This document shows, in pieces, positions 12,306 through 25,458 of a stretch of 64,000 nucleotides of DNA. This DNA is from Conus ventricosus (lineage: Eukaryota; Mollusca; Gastropoda; Neogastropoda; Conidae). Position 1 is the stretch's first letter. Each line of letters begins with the position of its first letter. The stretch covers positions 52,624,572 to 52,688,571 of the forward strand of contig CM031595.1 in NCBI GenBank assembly GCA_018398815.1, read 5' to 3'. The position numbers and the translations under genes were made by a program. The notes beneath the pieces are model-generated. The model saw only the letters and a list, made by a program, of their open reading frames with translations, ran no database searches and was not told the origin of the DNA.

Positions 12306-15300
12306 CTGAAATCATGAGTTAATTATAATTAATCAAATGGGATAAATATATATGACATTCTGACAAGAAACTAAACATAAAGTGTGATCTAAAAAGTTAT
12401 TAGCATAAATTTTGTTGACATAATGCAATGTTATGCTGGCAGTCTGGTAGGATATAGGATTAACAATCATATTAAAGCACATGTCATTTTCCTTGTAAGT
12501 TATGAAGTGATGCCCTTATAATTCTGTTATACATTTCATTATCCTTTACCTATTCACAGATTTTACTATATATCTTATTATTCATTCCATCACTTACTTT
12601 TCCTTGCATTTATTTTTGGTAAATACTATTTCACTTATTCTCTTAAACTATTTGTTGTCTTGTATGTTCCTCCACAGCTGAAATGGGGCACTTTCAGCAC
12701 TTCAAAACGAAACTAGATCAATCATACCAGAGCACAAAATGATTGGTCAGTTCTTACCTGCAAGTGACCCAGTAAAACTGATGCTCGGTGTATGTCTTCG
12801 TGCAGTTCCCTATCGCTCCTCTCCTGGCTATGTGCAGTGGCAGGGTTACTGTCTGGGGGGGAGGCCAGGCACACCGCAATGGACACAGATTCTTCCTGTG
12901 GTCGGGTGTCGCTGCTGTGTGCCAGTTTGGTTGTGTCAATCTTGAAATGCCTGCCAACAACGAGCACTGACCGTCAAAAATCCCCTCTCCCCAAGACCAG
13001 TAGGAATAAATACTATAACCACAAACACCAACAGTTACAACTTAAACAACAACAAAAAAGAAAAATCACAAATTTCACACTCCTGCCTGAAATCACCACT
13101 GTCATCAGTATTTGTCCTATTTGAGGCTAAAAAGAAGAAGAAGAATCACATAAAACACAAAAAAAACCCTACCATTCTTGCACTATAATCAGAATCTGTA
13201 ATGTGTTGATTCATGTTAATGATCTTAAATGTTTCACATTTAATCTTCTTTGGGACTCAATTCAGTTTCTGTCACCTACGGTTTACTCTCACTTTATCAT
13301 CATTCTGTTAACGTCGGTACAACACCTTGTTCATCTGACAATAAACTACTGTCAGTCGGTCAACAGATATCTGAATGCAGTTGTAAGCATCTACATGCAC
13401 TGTGCTGTTTTCCCTTTAAGGGAAAAAAGGCTTCAGCCTCAGCCAGTTGCACCTTATGACCCTCGCTCTTATCTTGAGAGGAGACCCATCTCCTAACCCT
13501 CTCCATAACAGGATGACTGATGTCCTTTCCCCAAGACTGACAGCTATGATCAGGACATTTCAGGAAGGGGGGGTGGGGGGGGGAGAGGGGGGAATGGAGG
13601 CAACAACCAAAAAGTCTGACAGACTGTAGTTAGTCTTCAACATGCAGTGGCCAAGCAGTAGCATCCATCGCCTGAAAAGTTTCTTGTTTTGAGTCCAGTA
13701 TGGGCAAGGAGGTAGACTGACTAGCACTTTGTGTGTAAGTGGACCTGACAAATACCCCCCCCCCAAAAAAAAAAAAAAAAACACTCTAAAAGATTCACAT
13801 CACACACACTTTCAAATCAAAACACTCATCACACACATTTCTAAACCTAAAGACTGATCACACAGAGTTTCAGAATTAAATGTACACCATTTACACTTTT
13901 AAACTGAACACATACTTTCAGGCTTAATGAACATTGTACACACTCCAACCAAAACACATTACGTACATTAAAAAAAAAAAGTAAAATACATACTAAACAA
14001 ACTTACCAACTTAAATACATGAATACACACATTTTCAAACTAAATAATCATTACATACAATTTAAGCTCCCAAAACACTTACATTTAAGATCTAAATACA
14101 CACTTTCAAACCTACATACACATCATCTGCATTTTTAAACAAACTCGTACCACACAAACTTTGAAACCTTAAAAAAAAAAACATGTCACATTCACTTCGA
14201 AACCTAAAACCACACCCACTTAAAATTGAAATCACATTACACATCTTAAAACTTAAATGCACACCACACAAACTTTCAAAAGTAAATGCACATCATCACA
14301 CACTTTAAAACGAAATGCACATCACAAACATTTTCAGATCAAAACGCACATCACAGACTTGCAGTTTGAAGCTGATAAAACATGCCAAACATTAAAAAAA
14401 AATTAAATATACATCAAATATAATTTGAAACCTAAGAGCAGACCATGCTCACTTTCAAACCTTAAAACACACCTTACACTTTCCAACCTAAATATACAGT
14501 GCACAGGCTTTCATACTACATGCAAACAAAAATTCTTTTCAAAACCTATGATTCTTAGTATCAATTTCAAATTCACAGGAATCTACCATCCCCCAGTATC
14601 TTTCGTTTCAAACCATCACCTTGTTTTCCAGCACGTGCCTGTCAGCTCCTCTCCCTCCAGCTGCAGATCGTGAAACCACAGCGAGTCCTTCAAAGCTTCC
14701 AACTCCTCTTCCCTCAAGGCACTCACATACAGGTCCTCTGCATCTATCCTGGCTTTCTTGGCCCCTGGCTCATCCGCTGTCTCCAAGACAAGTTGCTCTC
14801 TTTGACCATTTGCAGTATCAGCGGCATGCGGCCCCATGATGGCTCGGCGGGTGAGGAATCCTGAGCCAAAGGTGAGGACCAGGTACACCTCACAGGGCAC
14901 GTCGCTGTTCTCTTTGTAAGTGTAGGAGCAGTACAAGGTCTCGTCCAGTGTCGCCCGCACGCTAAACAGTCTGCCAACACCCATGTCAGAGCAAAATGTG
15001 AGGTGTTAACCCTCTGATCATTGAACGTACTGGGATCAAATATTTCCCAGTGCTGGTTGTTCTTAGTCATCTCTACACTTGTAACTTAATCAGTTATAAA
15101 GCAAATCAACAACAAAAAAGGTTTAGCTTACAACTATAAAGAGCTTTCTACTCTAGCAACATTTTGCAACATCTATAGTCCCCACAACAGCATCACTTGA
15201 AATGATGCACACACTGAACGTCGATAATTAGTCTTCCTGTGACATGTTGCAATGTTAGAACCGAAAGAGTTAAAGAAACAGTGCTGAGACACAAACCCAT

Positions 15301-16171
15301 TGAACACACACAAAGAAAGATGAGTGAAAGAAGACAAGTTGTTGCAACTTCTCTTTCTCCAACACTGACACAAATCACTGCATCCGTACAGCCATCCACG
15401 CCACACTGAACAGGCTGCGAGTGCACTTCTACCTGAAGGTCACAGTCTGCAGGGGCCGAGTAAGGTGAGCAGAGAGCTCCACACTGCATCCACCCAGATA
15501 GGCGCTGGACAGACAAGTGTTGAGAGAGGGCTGGGTCATCAGCTTGCTGGGGTCTTCAAAGCCGTACACACGGCAACGCTCCGGCTGCCGCTGCTGGAGA
15601 CTCATGTTGTACCAAGCTCTGCCTGTCATATCCTGGAGTCGTTTTAGAAATAATCATTTAGTATCAGTATAGTGTACCGAGCTGCTATCTTTCCTTTCCT
15701 TTATGTATCATTACAGAGTATTGAGTTGCTGTCTTTCCTTCCCTTCCTTCCACTTTTCAAGCAAACTGTTTTTCATTACATTTTAGAAACTTTGTAACAT
15801 TCTCAGCTATTTAGTGTTTACCGATAAAAAAATATGTGTAATCTGCTATGCTACGCTGTTGTTTGATTTACGAACAAATGAAAATAATGACGACTGTGAT
15901 AAAGTACATAGATGCGACTGACAGATAAACATTTAGCGCAAAAATATAAAACTTTGCATGAATACAAGCAGTTCACATAAATTCTTATTTTTCAAATTCT
16001 TCCCTGTTCTTACTCATATATACAGGATGGTGTTCTTTTTCCCCTTTCTTCTCCTTCTTTATACTACTAAATCCTTTCACCCTGTCCATGCAATTTCTTC
16101 ACAATGTCATTCTCCTGTATTTGCTTATTTTAGTTCTAAAGTCATGTTTCTGTTAAGTCATACATTAAACT

Positions 16172-16267
<96 letters not shown>

Positions 16268-19200
16268 CACACACATATATATATATATACATGCACAGGC
16301 ATACGCTCACTTGGCCCATGCAGAAGAAGGCATCCCCATGCCCCTGACAGAATGCTGATGCTAGGGGTAGAGTATTCATAGCTGACACCTGACACAGGTC
16401 GTGCAGCTTGGCCCAAAACCTAAAAAAATCAACACACAACATAAACTCTTCTCAAAATAGAACATGCAGCAGTGGGAGTAGTTTGCTGTGCGTGTGCTTA
16501 TTTGTGTGTTGTTAATGTTTGAAATCAGCCATTGTAGTCACTTGCCTTCATTCATAAACCAGTAATCTCTCAGTAATCTTAATGCCAGCTCACCACATCT
16601 ACATCATTGAGAACCCTGCCATTGAAATTGCAAGTAAAAATGAATATATCTGTACAGACCATGCAGGTTTCCGAGTCTGTGGTTTGATTAAGCATCACCT
16701 GGGATGCTAAATATCACATGTCACCTATCACCATTATTCAGACTCTCTTGACAGAAGCTGAAAAATCACATTCAAAACTTTTTGAGCCAAATCGAAGTAA
16801 CTCGCAAATGGCAGCCACTTCCTCAAAATCCAGTAACCTTAATGCTCAATGCTATCCAAATAACCCGTATGGGAACAAAATGGACTGTCATCCTTAACAG
16901 ACCAAACAGCAGTTACCTGGTGATGGCCAAGAGGTGGTATAAAGTTTGAAAAAAAAAGTAGTGAAGCAGTTAAGGATAGATGAGAAATAGCTACCTGCAG
17001 TCATTTTCATCAAAGTGGGTGGCTCCAAGAGTCTCCAACACCCAGCCTGGGGCAAATACTGCCGCAGACAGGTTGTACTTCCAGGCCTGCTCCAAGGCCT
17101 ATAGTGATGTGCAAAATAACACCTCATGTAGCCTCCATTTTCATAACACAACAAATCTGTCACTGACACACACAAACAACGAATACACATGGGTGCCTAG
17201 TTAAGAGCAAGCACAGACACACATGTGCACACATACAAATAGCAATAAAATGCAGTACCTTGGTCACCCTGATCAGTATCAATAAACAACATTCATCATT
17301 AAAATGTGACAACTAGTAATTGTAACAACAATAATTCCCTGTCACAAACCAATTCTCGAGCTTAATCATCCTCAACACAGCCCCAGCCTCTCATGTCTAA
17401 AACCTTCCTTACCATTCCTCCTTCTTTACTAAATGATATTCTATAAAAGTAATGACATCAAATATCTCTTTCTAAATTGCTGAAGTAAACCTGGGGTACA
17501 GGCTATGTTATATAATTTTGACATGAAATGTTTGTAACAAGAAACAAGTAAGTCTGATTTTCACTGCCATCCGTATTTTCTTTACTTCACATATACGTGC
17601 GCACATACACACATCCATTCACACATGCATACTGCACATACCTGTATATGAGTTATAGCATGCCAACACAAACAAACCTACACAAGTTTCCCTACTTGCA
17701 TTCCTTTTTCAAGAAACAGCTTTCAACATCACAGTTTTCAAATCTGACAGTACCATATCTAGAATCTGTTAAAGAAAATATCCTTGCCTAAAACTTGATT
17801 TGATTAAAAAAAAGAAAAAAGGGAGGATTTCCTTCAAATGTTTTCAGGTTCTCAAAGACAATTCTCGTAGAAAATGTTGAAAAGATACTTTCCTATAAAA
17901 TGCATAGAAATGTCCTTCTGTTTGCAATTACATCACTCAGAAGAGTGACTGCAAAACCAAAATCTACCCAAATATTTAATCTGATCATCGAAATCTTCTT
18001 TTTTTCCTGCTAGCACTTGCAGAGTCTTGTCTCTGAGTCTTTTCCCAATATTATCTTTGAACTTTGGTCCTTTGGTTTTGCTGAAGTTTCACTGAAATTG
18101 TGTAGAGTATAATAGATGTGTAGAGTATATAGACCAGCCTGCAAAATGTCGCAAATTTACAGGCAGCAACTACCCCTTTCTTCACTTAGTTATACACTGA
18201 TCAAATGTGACTTCCAACCCATTTACCATGGATGGTCCTAACAAAATTTACTAATCTATTCTATTCTGTTGAGGGCATCAAGACATAGCCTTAAAGTTTT
18301 TCTTTCCTAAAATGTTTATTTCAATCCCATCAAACTATCAAGGTCAAAACAACAGTTGGAAAGAAATATGTATACCTACCTACAAAAACTCATAAAACTG
18401 ATCTCTTTTTCTGAATACTTTGAATAATTTCTAAGATGTTTTGTGCTTGACTAGAACAACATATTTCACTGCTGCACTACTCTCTCTACATTTCGAAAGC
18501 ATGGCAACGGAATGATGATAAAAAGTAAACACTGCTAACACACAGCCGATAGGCACCAAATCAACCTAACCAGTAGTGCCAATAAACACCAAATCAACCT
18601 AAGCAACAGTGCCGATAGACACCAAATCAACCTAACCAGCAGTGCCAATAAACACCAAATCAACCTAACCAGCAGTGCAGATAGACACCAAATCAACCTA
18701 ACCAGCAGTGCCAATAAACACCAAATCAACCTAACCAGCAGTGCCGACAGACACCAAATCAACCTAAGCAGCAGTGCCGACAGACACCAAATCAACCTAA
18801 CCAGCAGTAACAATGATGCAGAACAGTAAAGCTACCTCTTTTGTGTTGAATCCACCACCACCAGGGCACCCCCTGCCAAAGACGTCAATGCCTACAAAGA
18901 CATCAAAGGGCCGATTCTTCTGCACAGCTGTCTCTCTTGAGGCTGCCAGTTTCTCAGGGGTCCAACAGTAGTTCAAGAAAATCCCGTCACAGGCATCAAA
19001 GTACTGGCTGTGGAGAAAGATAAAGTCCTGTTGTGCAACTGTAAGATTAGTGTCTCAACTCACAAGCCTAGCCATCATAATCAAAAGTAGAGGCAACCTC
19101 AGATGTTGAATATAGAAAAAAGTTCTATCTACATGGATTCTTTACAAGTCATGTTGCCTTACGATTAGAGTCAACCTCAAATGTAAAGTTCTATTTACAT

Positions 19201-20988
19201 TTTTTTTACACAATAAGTTAACGCTACTGTGAAAACAGAATCAATCTCAAATGTGAACTTCTCCTTACATGTTCTGTACATATTTCATGTTTGCATTGGA
19301 ATCATGAACAGAGTAAACCTAAAATGTAAAGTTCTATATACATATCAGGTTGGCATTCAGAAATAGAGCCAAACTTAAATGTGAACATCTACTTTCTAGC
19401 ATTCTTTATGAATATGAAGCTAGCATTCACAAATAGTGACGACTTCAAAGGCAAAGTTCTATTTAAATTGGTTGTTTACAAATGTTAACCTAGCATTCGC
19501 AGAGTCAAACTCATGTGCAAAGTTCTACTAACATGGGTTGGAAACATGTCAACATAGGGTTCACAAAATAGTGGCAAAATCAAATGTACAGTTCAACACA
19601 TGAGTTCTTTACAGATGTTAACCTAGCAATCACAAAGTCAACCTCAAGTGTAAAATTTACAAACGTAAGTTTTGTTTGTTTGTTTTTTAACCCATACGGT
19701 GGTAGTTGCAACTTAAGTCACACCATTATGTCATGGCTGTTACTAGTTGTCACGTCATTAGTTGTGCTGTAGGGTGAGCCTTGCGAGCCTAGTTTCACAG
19801 ACACACACAGATACGAAACTATGGCTCAGTGAGAAACTAATTTGCATGAATGACATGAGAGAGCCTAGGAACATGGATTTTCAGCGTTTTAGCTTGCTTT
19901 ATGGTTAGTAATGCATAGGGCGACTCAATTCATCTGGCAAAACAAAAATGGCAGCGCCCAAAGCAGAATGTGATAGAATTAGGAACATGTTCGACATTTT
20001 TGTTGAATTTCTTGTGAAGAAGTTATTTACATTTTTAATGAACTGTGTATGGTGGGTGATTGTTTTGATTTAGATCAAGCACCATGTAATCGTGATTTTG
20101 AGATCGACATGGACAATGACTGCATGAGTGCCTAAGGGTGACGAAAATCTCAAGATTCCATTCAGTGGGGAAGAAAGACTCAGTGTAGTGCTTCCAGATG
20201 ATCCTAAACCTTTCACACATAAATCAGGACAGTGTGGGCTAACTATTACATTTGTTGATAGTGACCATTTTTGTTTTTTTCTGTGTGTTATCAGCATCAT
20301 GATTTCAATGAGAAAACTGAACTGTACCTTATTCATTCTTATCTAGATTACCTGCATGGAAGATAGGTATAATCCAAACTGACTTTCCTTTGAAAATGCT
20401 GCAACTTATTTCTGGATACTGTGGAATATCATTGACTGGATTATTTGTGAAAAAGCTTTTCAGAATGACAAGCAGGATGTGCCACCTGTTTTCACCTGTT
20501 ATTTTCACATTGTGCCACCTGTTTTCACCTGTTATTTTCACATTCTAGACTGGTAAGCAACTAATCAAACTCTCACAAGCACACAAGTTCTGTTTTACAT
20601 TATTCTTTATTCAATTACTAGCAATTCTGCACGTCATGTTCAAATACTAACTGTTGAAAAGTTATGCACATTATACTAACATTTTTTTCAAACTTTCCTT
20701 CTGTTAATTCACCAGACAACAGACTTAATAATACATTGTTAAATAACCAGAGTAAGGGTTAACATATGTCATCCTACCATTCATAAAAGGAGTAAGCCTT
20801 AAGTGTAACAGTCCATGTAACAGTCCATATGTATGAATTCTTTACATAGGCCAATCTCGCAATTACAAATAGAAAAAAAAAACTCAAATGTAAATACTGT
20901 ATAAATCCTTTCCTGTTGAAAGTCAAATGTAATCTGACAAGTTATCATTTCATCTTGGAAAATTCCTCCTTTATGCAATTCAGAAGTA

Positions 20989-21067
<79 letters not shown>

Positions 21068-21134
21068 TGTGTATGTGTGAGTGTGTGTGTGCACGTGTAA
21101 GCAATCCAGACTAACAGTGTGAAAATGTGGTGTG

Positions 21135-21190
<56 letters not shown>

Positions 21191-24100
21191 GTGAGTGCAC
21201 ATTTGTGTGCCAAGACATATATTTGTGCAAGCTGCAGCATGAAATAGCTGTGGTATCTGTTTTACTTTGTGTGTTCAGAACAGAGCATGACAAATTCCAA
21301 ACAAATGAACGACAACTTCCAGCCAGTGGAGACCCATTTCAGCTCATGACCTAGAACTTTAAAACACAACTGACACCTCATATGCGACAGCTGCAAAAGC
21401 AACTTGCCAGAAAACAGAACAAAAGAGATCTGTACCATCACAATATCTTATGGAACATTCAATGAAGAAAAGGAAATGTATCTATACCATAATACTTTTC
21501 AACCACATATCTTCCAACTTTCCAATCTTGCTGTTATAACCCGTTCTCAATCAAGTAATATAAATCAATAACAGTTCATTCATTTTGGCTACACTGTCCT
21601 GAAACTTGTTCCCTAGCCAGATGGCTCAAATGGCTCTTGTAGAAAAATACAAAAAGCTTTACACAGCTGTTCTTTAGGAATATCCCCTGACCTGTTTTCT
21701 TCGCTCAGCTGGTTCTGCCACTTGAGGGCTCCAGTGCGGGTGACGCTGTCATACCACAGCACCTTGGAGCCTGATAACTGCCTGTGGCAGGCCTCCGTCA
21801 ACAACTCCACAAACTCTCTCAGCTCGCCCACCTGGCTCTCCTACAACACCAAACCATCTATTTTAACCAAATGTACGTGGATGCACAAGTTTATGCACAA
21901 TGAAAAAAGTGTGTGCACACAGACACACACACATTCATAACACACTGCACATGCACATTAATACACAAACGCACACTCTCTGCAAATGCATACAAACTTG
22001 ACAAAATGTATCACGACATACACCTTGCAATCACGATCTATGAAACTCACGCCAGAAAACGAACCTGTATGACAGAACTATGCTGGAAAATGGGAGAAGA
22101 AATACCTTTCTCATTGCAAGTTGTGCATCAAACTCCTGTTGCACTAATGTGCAGGTCAGACATCTGCCGAGTTGTGGCCATGAGATCCTCTTCATAAATT
22201 CTCTCTTCTAAGTCACAAAAATTCATGTATCCATCAGCTTTAAACCATGCGCAGAGTGGTCTTGAACTTAGTGGGTGTGGTATAGTGTACATGGATTAGA
22301 CCATACACCTTGATGACACTGAAACTTCAAATGTTTTAATTATCGGTACCTGAGCTCCAGGACATTCGAGCATTTTCACATTCATTCATTTTCTACCATC
22401 CACAATCGAATGTGATGATAACTGAACCCATCTTTACTTCCCTCCAAAAATAATTCCTTTACTACGCTTTTATGAATATTTTCTATTGACTTTTTTTGTG
22501 TGAAACCATGTTCAAAGGCAAAAAAATAGGTATAAACTTCTTCTACTAGACAACAAGAACAAAACAAAGAAAAAGATTGTCTCTCACTGTTGTTCAAGCA
22601 TAATTAAGACCATGGTAATCCAGCAATGTGTCTTTCACTGTTGTCTGAGCTTTACTGAGAGACAGGTACCTCAATTTCATTCTCGATGTTGATGAGCCAG
22701 CCATCAAAGCCATGATGGCCGCAGATCTCAACCAGCCTGTGGACCAGCTGTCGCACTGTGTCCTTAGAGGACAGCAGAGTAGAGCAGAGGGCTGCTCCAT
22801 CTTTCCACTCGGTGATGATGGTCCCTGAAGTCATGGCAGACTACTCAGCCACAAAACAATCCATACTGACAGGATAAGATAAGATAATGTTGCTTATAGC
22901 CCAGCCGACCGCATACTGACAGGAATATGACAACACATAAAACAAACGAAAAAATGACATGTAATCAGATATAATAGAATCAAATCAAATCAATTATTAC
23001 AACAATGGTAAAGAATGACCACTCAGGAACACTGCACACAAACCATTTCGCTGTAACAGATTGCTGAATTATCTGATTCCATTGTATCATTCCATCTTTA
23101 TTATAAGTGAATAAATACGTTTTTCAACATAAATCTATCTGGTTCCTGTTTATTGCACCACCGAGACCAATCACTGGATTAAATATTGAAATTTCTATGT
23201 TATTACTCCTCTTTCCATCTGAAAAAAAGATTTCCAATGCCATTTATACTAAATGCCACACATTCATATTCCACTACTTACGGCACACAAGCATTAATCA
23301 TAATTAATTTGGATGTATTACTCTGTATTGTGATAATCATTAACAGCTGTTTTTATGTTATTTCATTACAAAGCAATACTCAAGCATACACCTTGTAGAT
23401 TTGTCAGAAAGATCCTGTAAATTCAGATCAAGTTACTTTCCACTAGCAGTAAACTAAACATAACCACACACACTTTGTCTCATCAATACTTTTGGGGACA
23501 TTCAAATTTGTCCTCTGCCCCCTCCCCTTTTCCCTTCGTCTCCTCTACACCAACCTCCTGATTCCATCACTCACACAAAGCCCCTCCCCATCCCGTCCTG
23601 CAGCTTAGCACCACAACCACCACCACCACCACGTTAATAAGTTACAAATGAGTAATTAATCTTCTACAAGCAACATAATCAGCTGCAAGCCACTTACCTA
23701 AAATCATGGTGCCATGCCTGTGAGCAGCGCGTATCCAGCCCAAGGGTGGGACGGTGACAAAATAGTGGCTGAAGTAGACAAAAATGTCGATGCATTCCCA
23801 CCGACAAAAGTAATAGGCATCCTTCTTCGCACCTCCTTGCAAGTAACTGAAAATCAACACAAAACATCGACAAAATCAGTTGTGAATTCAAAGATCAACA
23901 CAAAACATTGACAAAATTAGACGTTAATTCAAAGATCAACACAAAACATTGACAAAATTAGTCGTAAATTCAAAGATCAACACAAAACACTGACAAAATA
24001 AGTCGTAAATTCAAAGATCAACACAAAACATTGACAAAATTAGTCGTAAATTTAAAGACCAACACAAAACATTGACAAAATTAGTCGTAAATTCAAAAAT

Positions 24101-25076
24101 CAACACAAAACATTGACAAAGTCAGTCGCAAATTAAAAAGATCAACACAAAACATTGACAAATTAGTTGTAAATTGAAAGGAACGTACAACTGAATAAAA
24201 AGAAAAACACTGATTATTGTCACATCTTTACTGAAATAATTACCTTCATAAGAGGACCCCACATCAAGCCCGAAACATTGCATATGATCATGCATTTCAA
24301 TATGCAAGCAGGCAGAGCAGAGTTATGCAGGGTGTCCACAAAAACACTCCCTCATTTCTAACAGGTGCAACACCTACCTTTATAAGTTTATTGTAATAAT
24401 CTTGACACAGTTAGTAGCTTCAGATGCAGGATTTCATGCAGTTTCATGTGGTATATGGTAGCATTAAAGACACTCAATGTGCGCCACTGTGGTTGCTTGG
24501 CAAACATCGATGTGACTGTCCAGTTCGGCTCAGACACTCTGCAGCACATCTGGAGTTATCATGCGAACTGCTTCAGTGATCAAATTTTTCAGCTCCTCTA
24601 GGATTGCAGGCAGTGGTGGTATGTAAACTGTGCTCTTCACGTACTCCCAAAGAAAGAAGTTAATGAGCACCTGCCAAACAGATGGATTGGTCGTGCTGGA
24701 TGAGATGATCAGGTGTTCTGCAAGTGGCCTGCAAGGTCACCGGACCTAACTGTTTGTGACTTCTTTCTTTGGGGATACGTGAAAAGCAGTTTATGTACCA
24801 CCACTACCTGCAACCCTGCAGGAGCTGAAAAATTCAATCACTGAAGCAGTTCGCATGATAACTACAGATATGCTGCAGAGAGTGTGGACCGAACTGGACT
24901 ATCGCTTCGCTGTTTGCCGAACAACCTGAGGGGCGCACATTGAGTGTCTTTAATGCTACCACATACCACATGAAACTGCATGAAATCCTGCATCTGAAGC
25001 TACTAACTGTGCAAGATTATTACAGTAAAGATAGGCGTTATACCTGTTTGAAATCAAGGAGCCGGACTCGTCACAC

Positions 25077-25116
<40 letters not shown>

Positions 25117-25410
25117 TGTGTGTGTATGTGCGTGTATGTGCTGGCGCTTGTGTTTTAATTCTCTGTGTGTGACATAAAGGCAGAGAGTAAGAGAAAGAGG
25201 GAGAGAGAGAGATGACATTGAAATTGCTTGACTAAAAAGTGGAGAGAAAGTAGAGAGGGATGTAGGGACAGAGGTGTGACAGTTAATTGAAGGGACTAAA
25301 CAGTAACTGAGAGTGGTAGAGTGCATGCATGCATGCACACGCTACCACGCTACCCCTCCACAACCCTCAACACACTCACACAACCACACACACAGTCAGG
25401 TGCTACAACA

Positions 25411-25458
<48 letters not shown>

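Noticed and set aside
18535..18813. Repeat protein of 11-residue units on minus
   Set aside because: A 33-bp minisatellite inside an ENGASE intron; the frame is not linked to either neighbouring exon.
23850..24180. CRISPR-like array of regular repeats
   Set aside because: The units are contiguous without spacers and the setting is a eukaryotic intron; it is a minisatellite.
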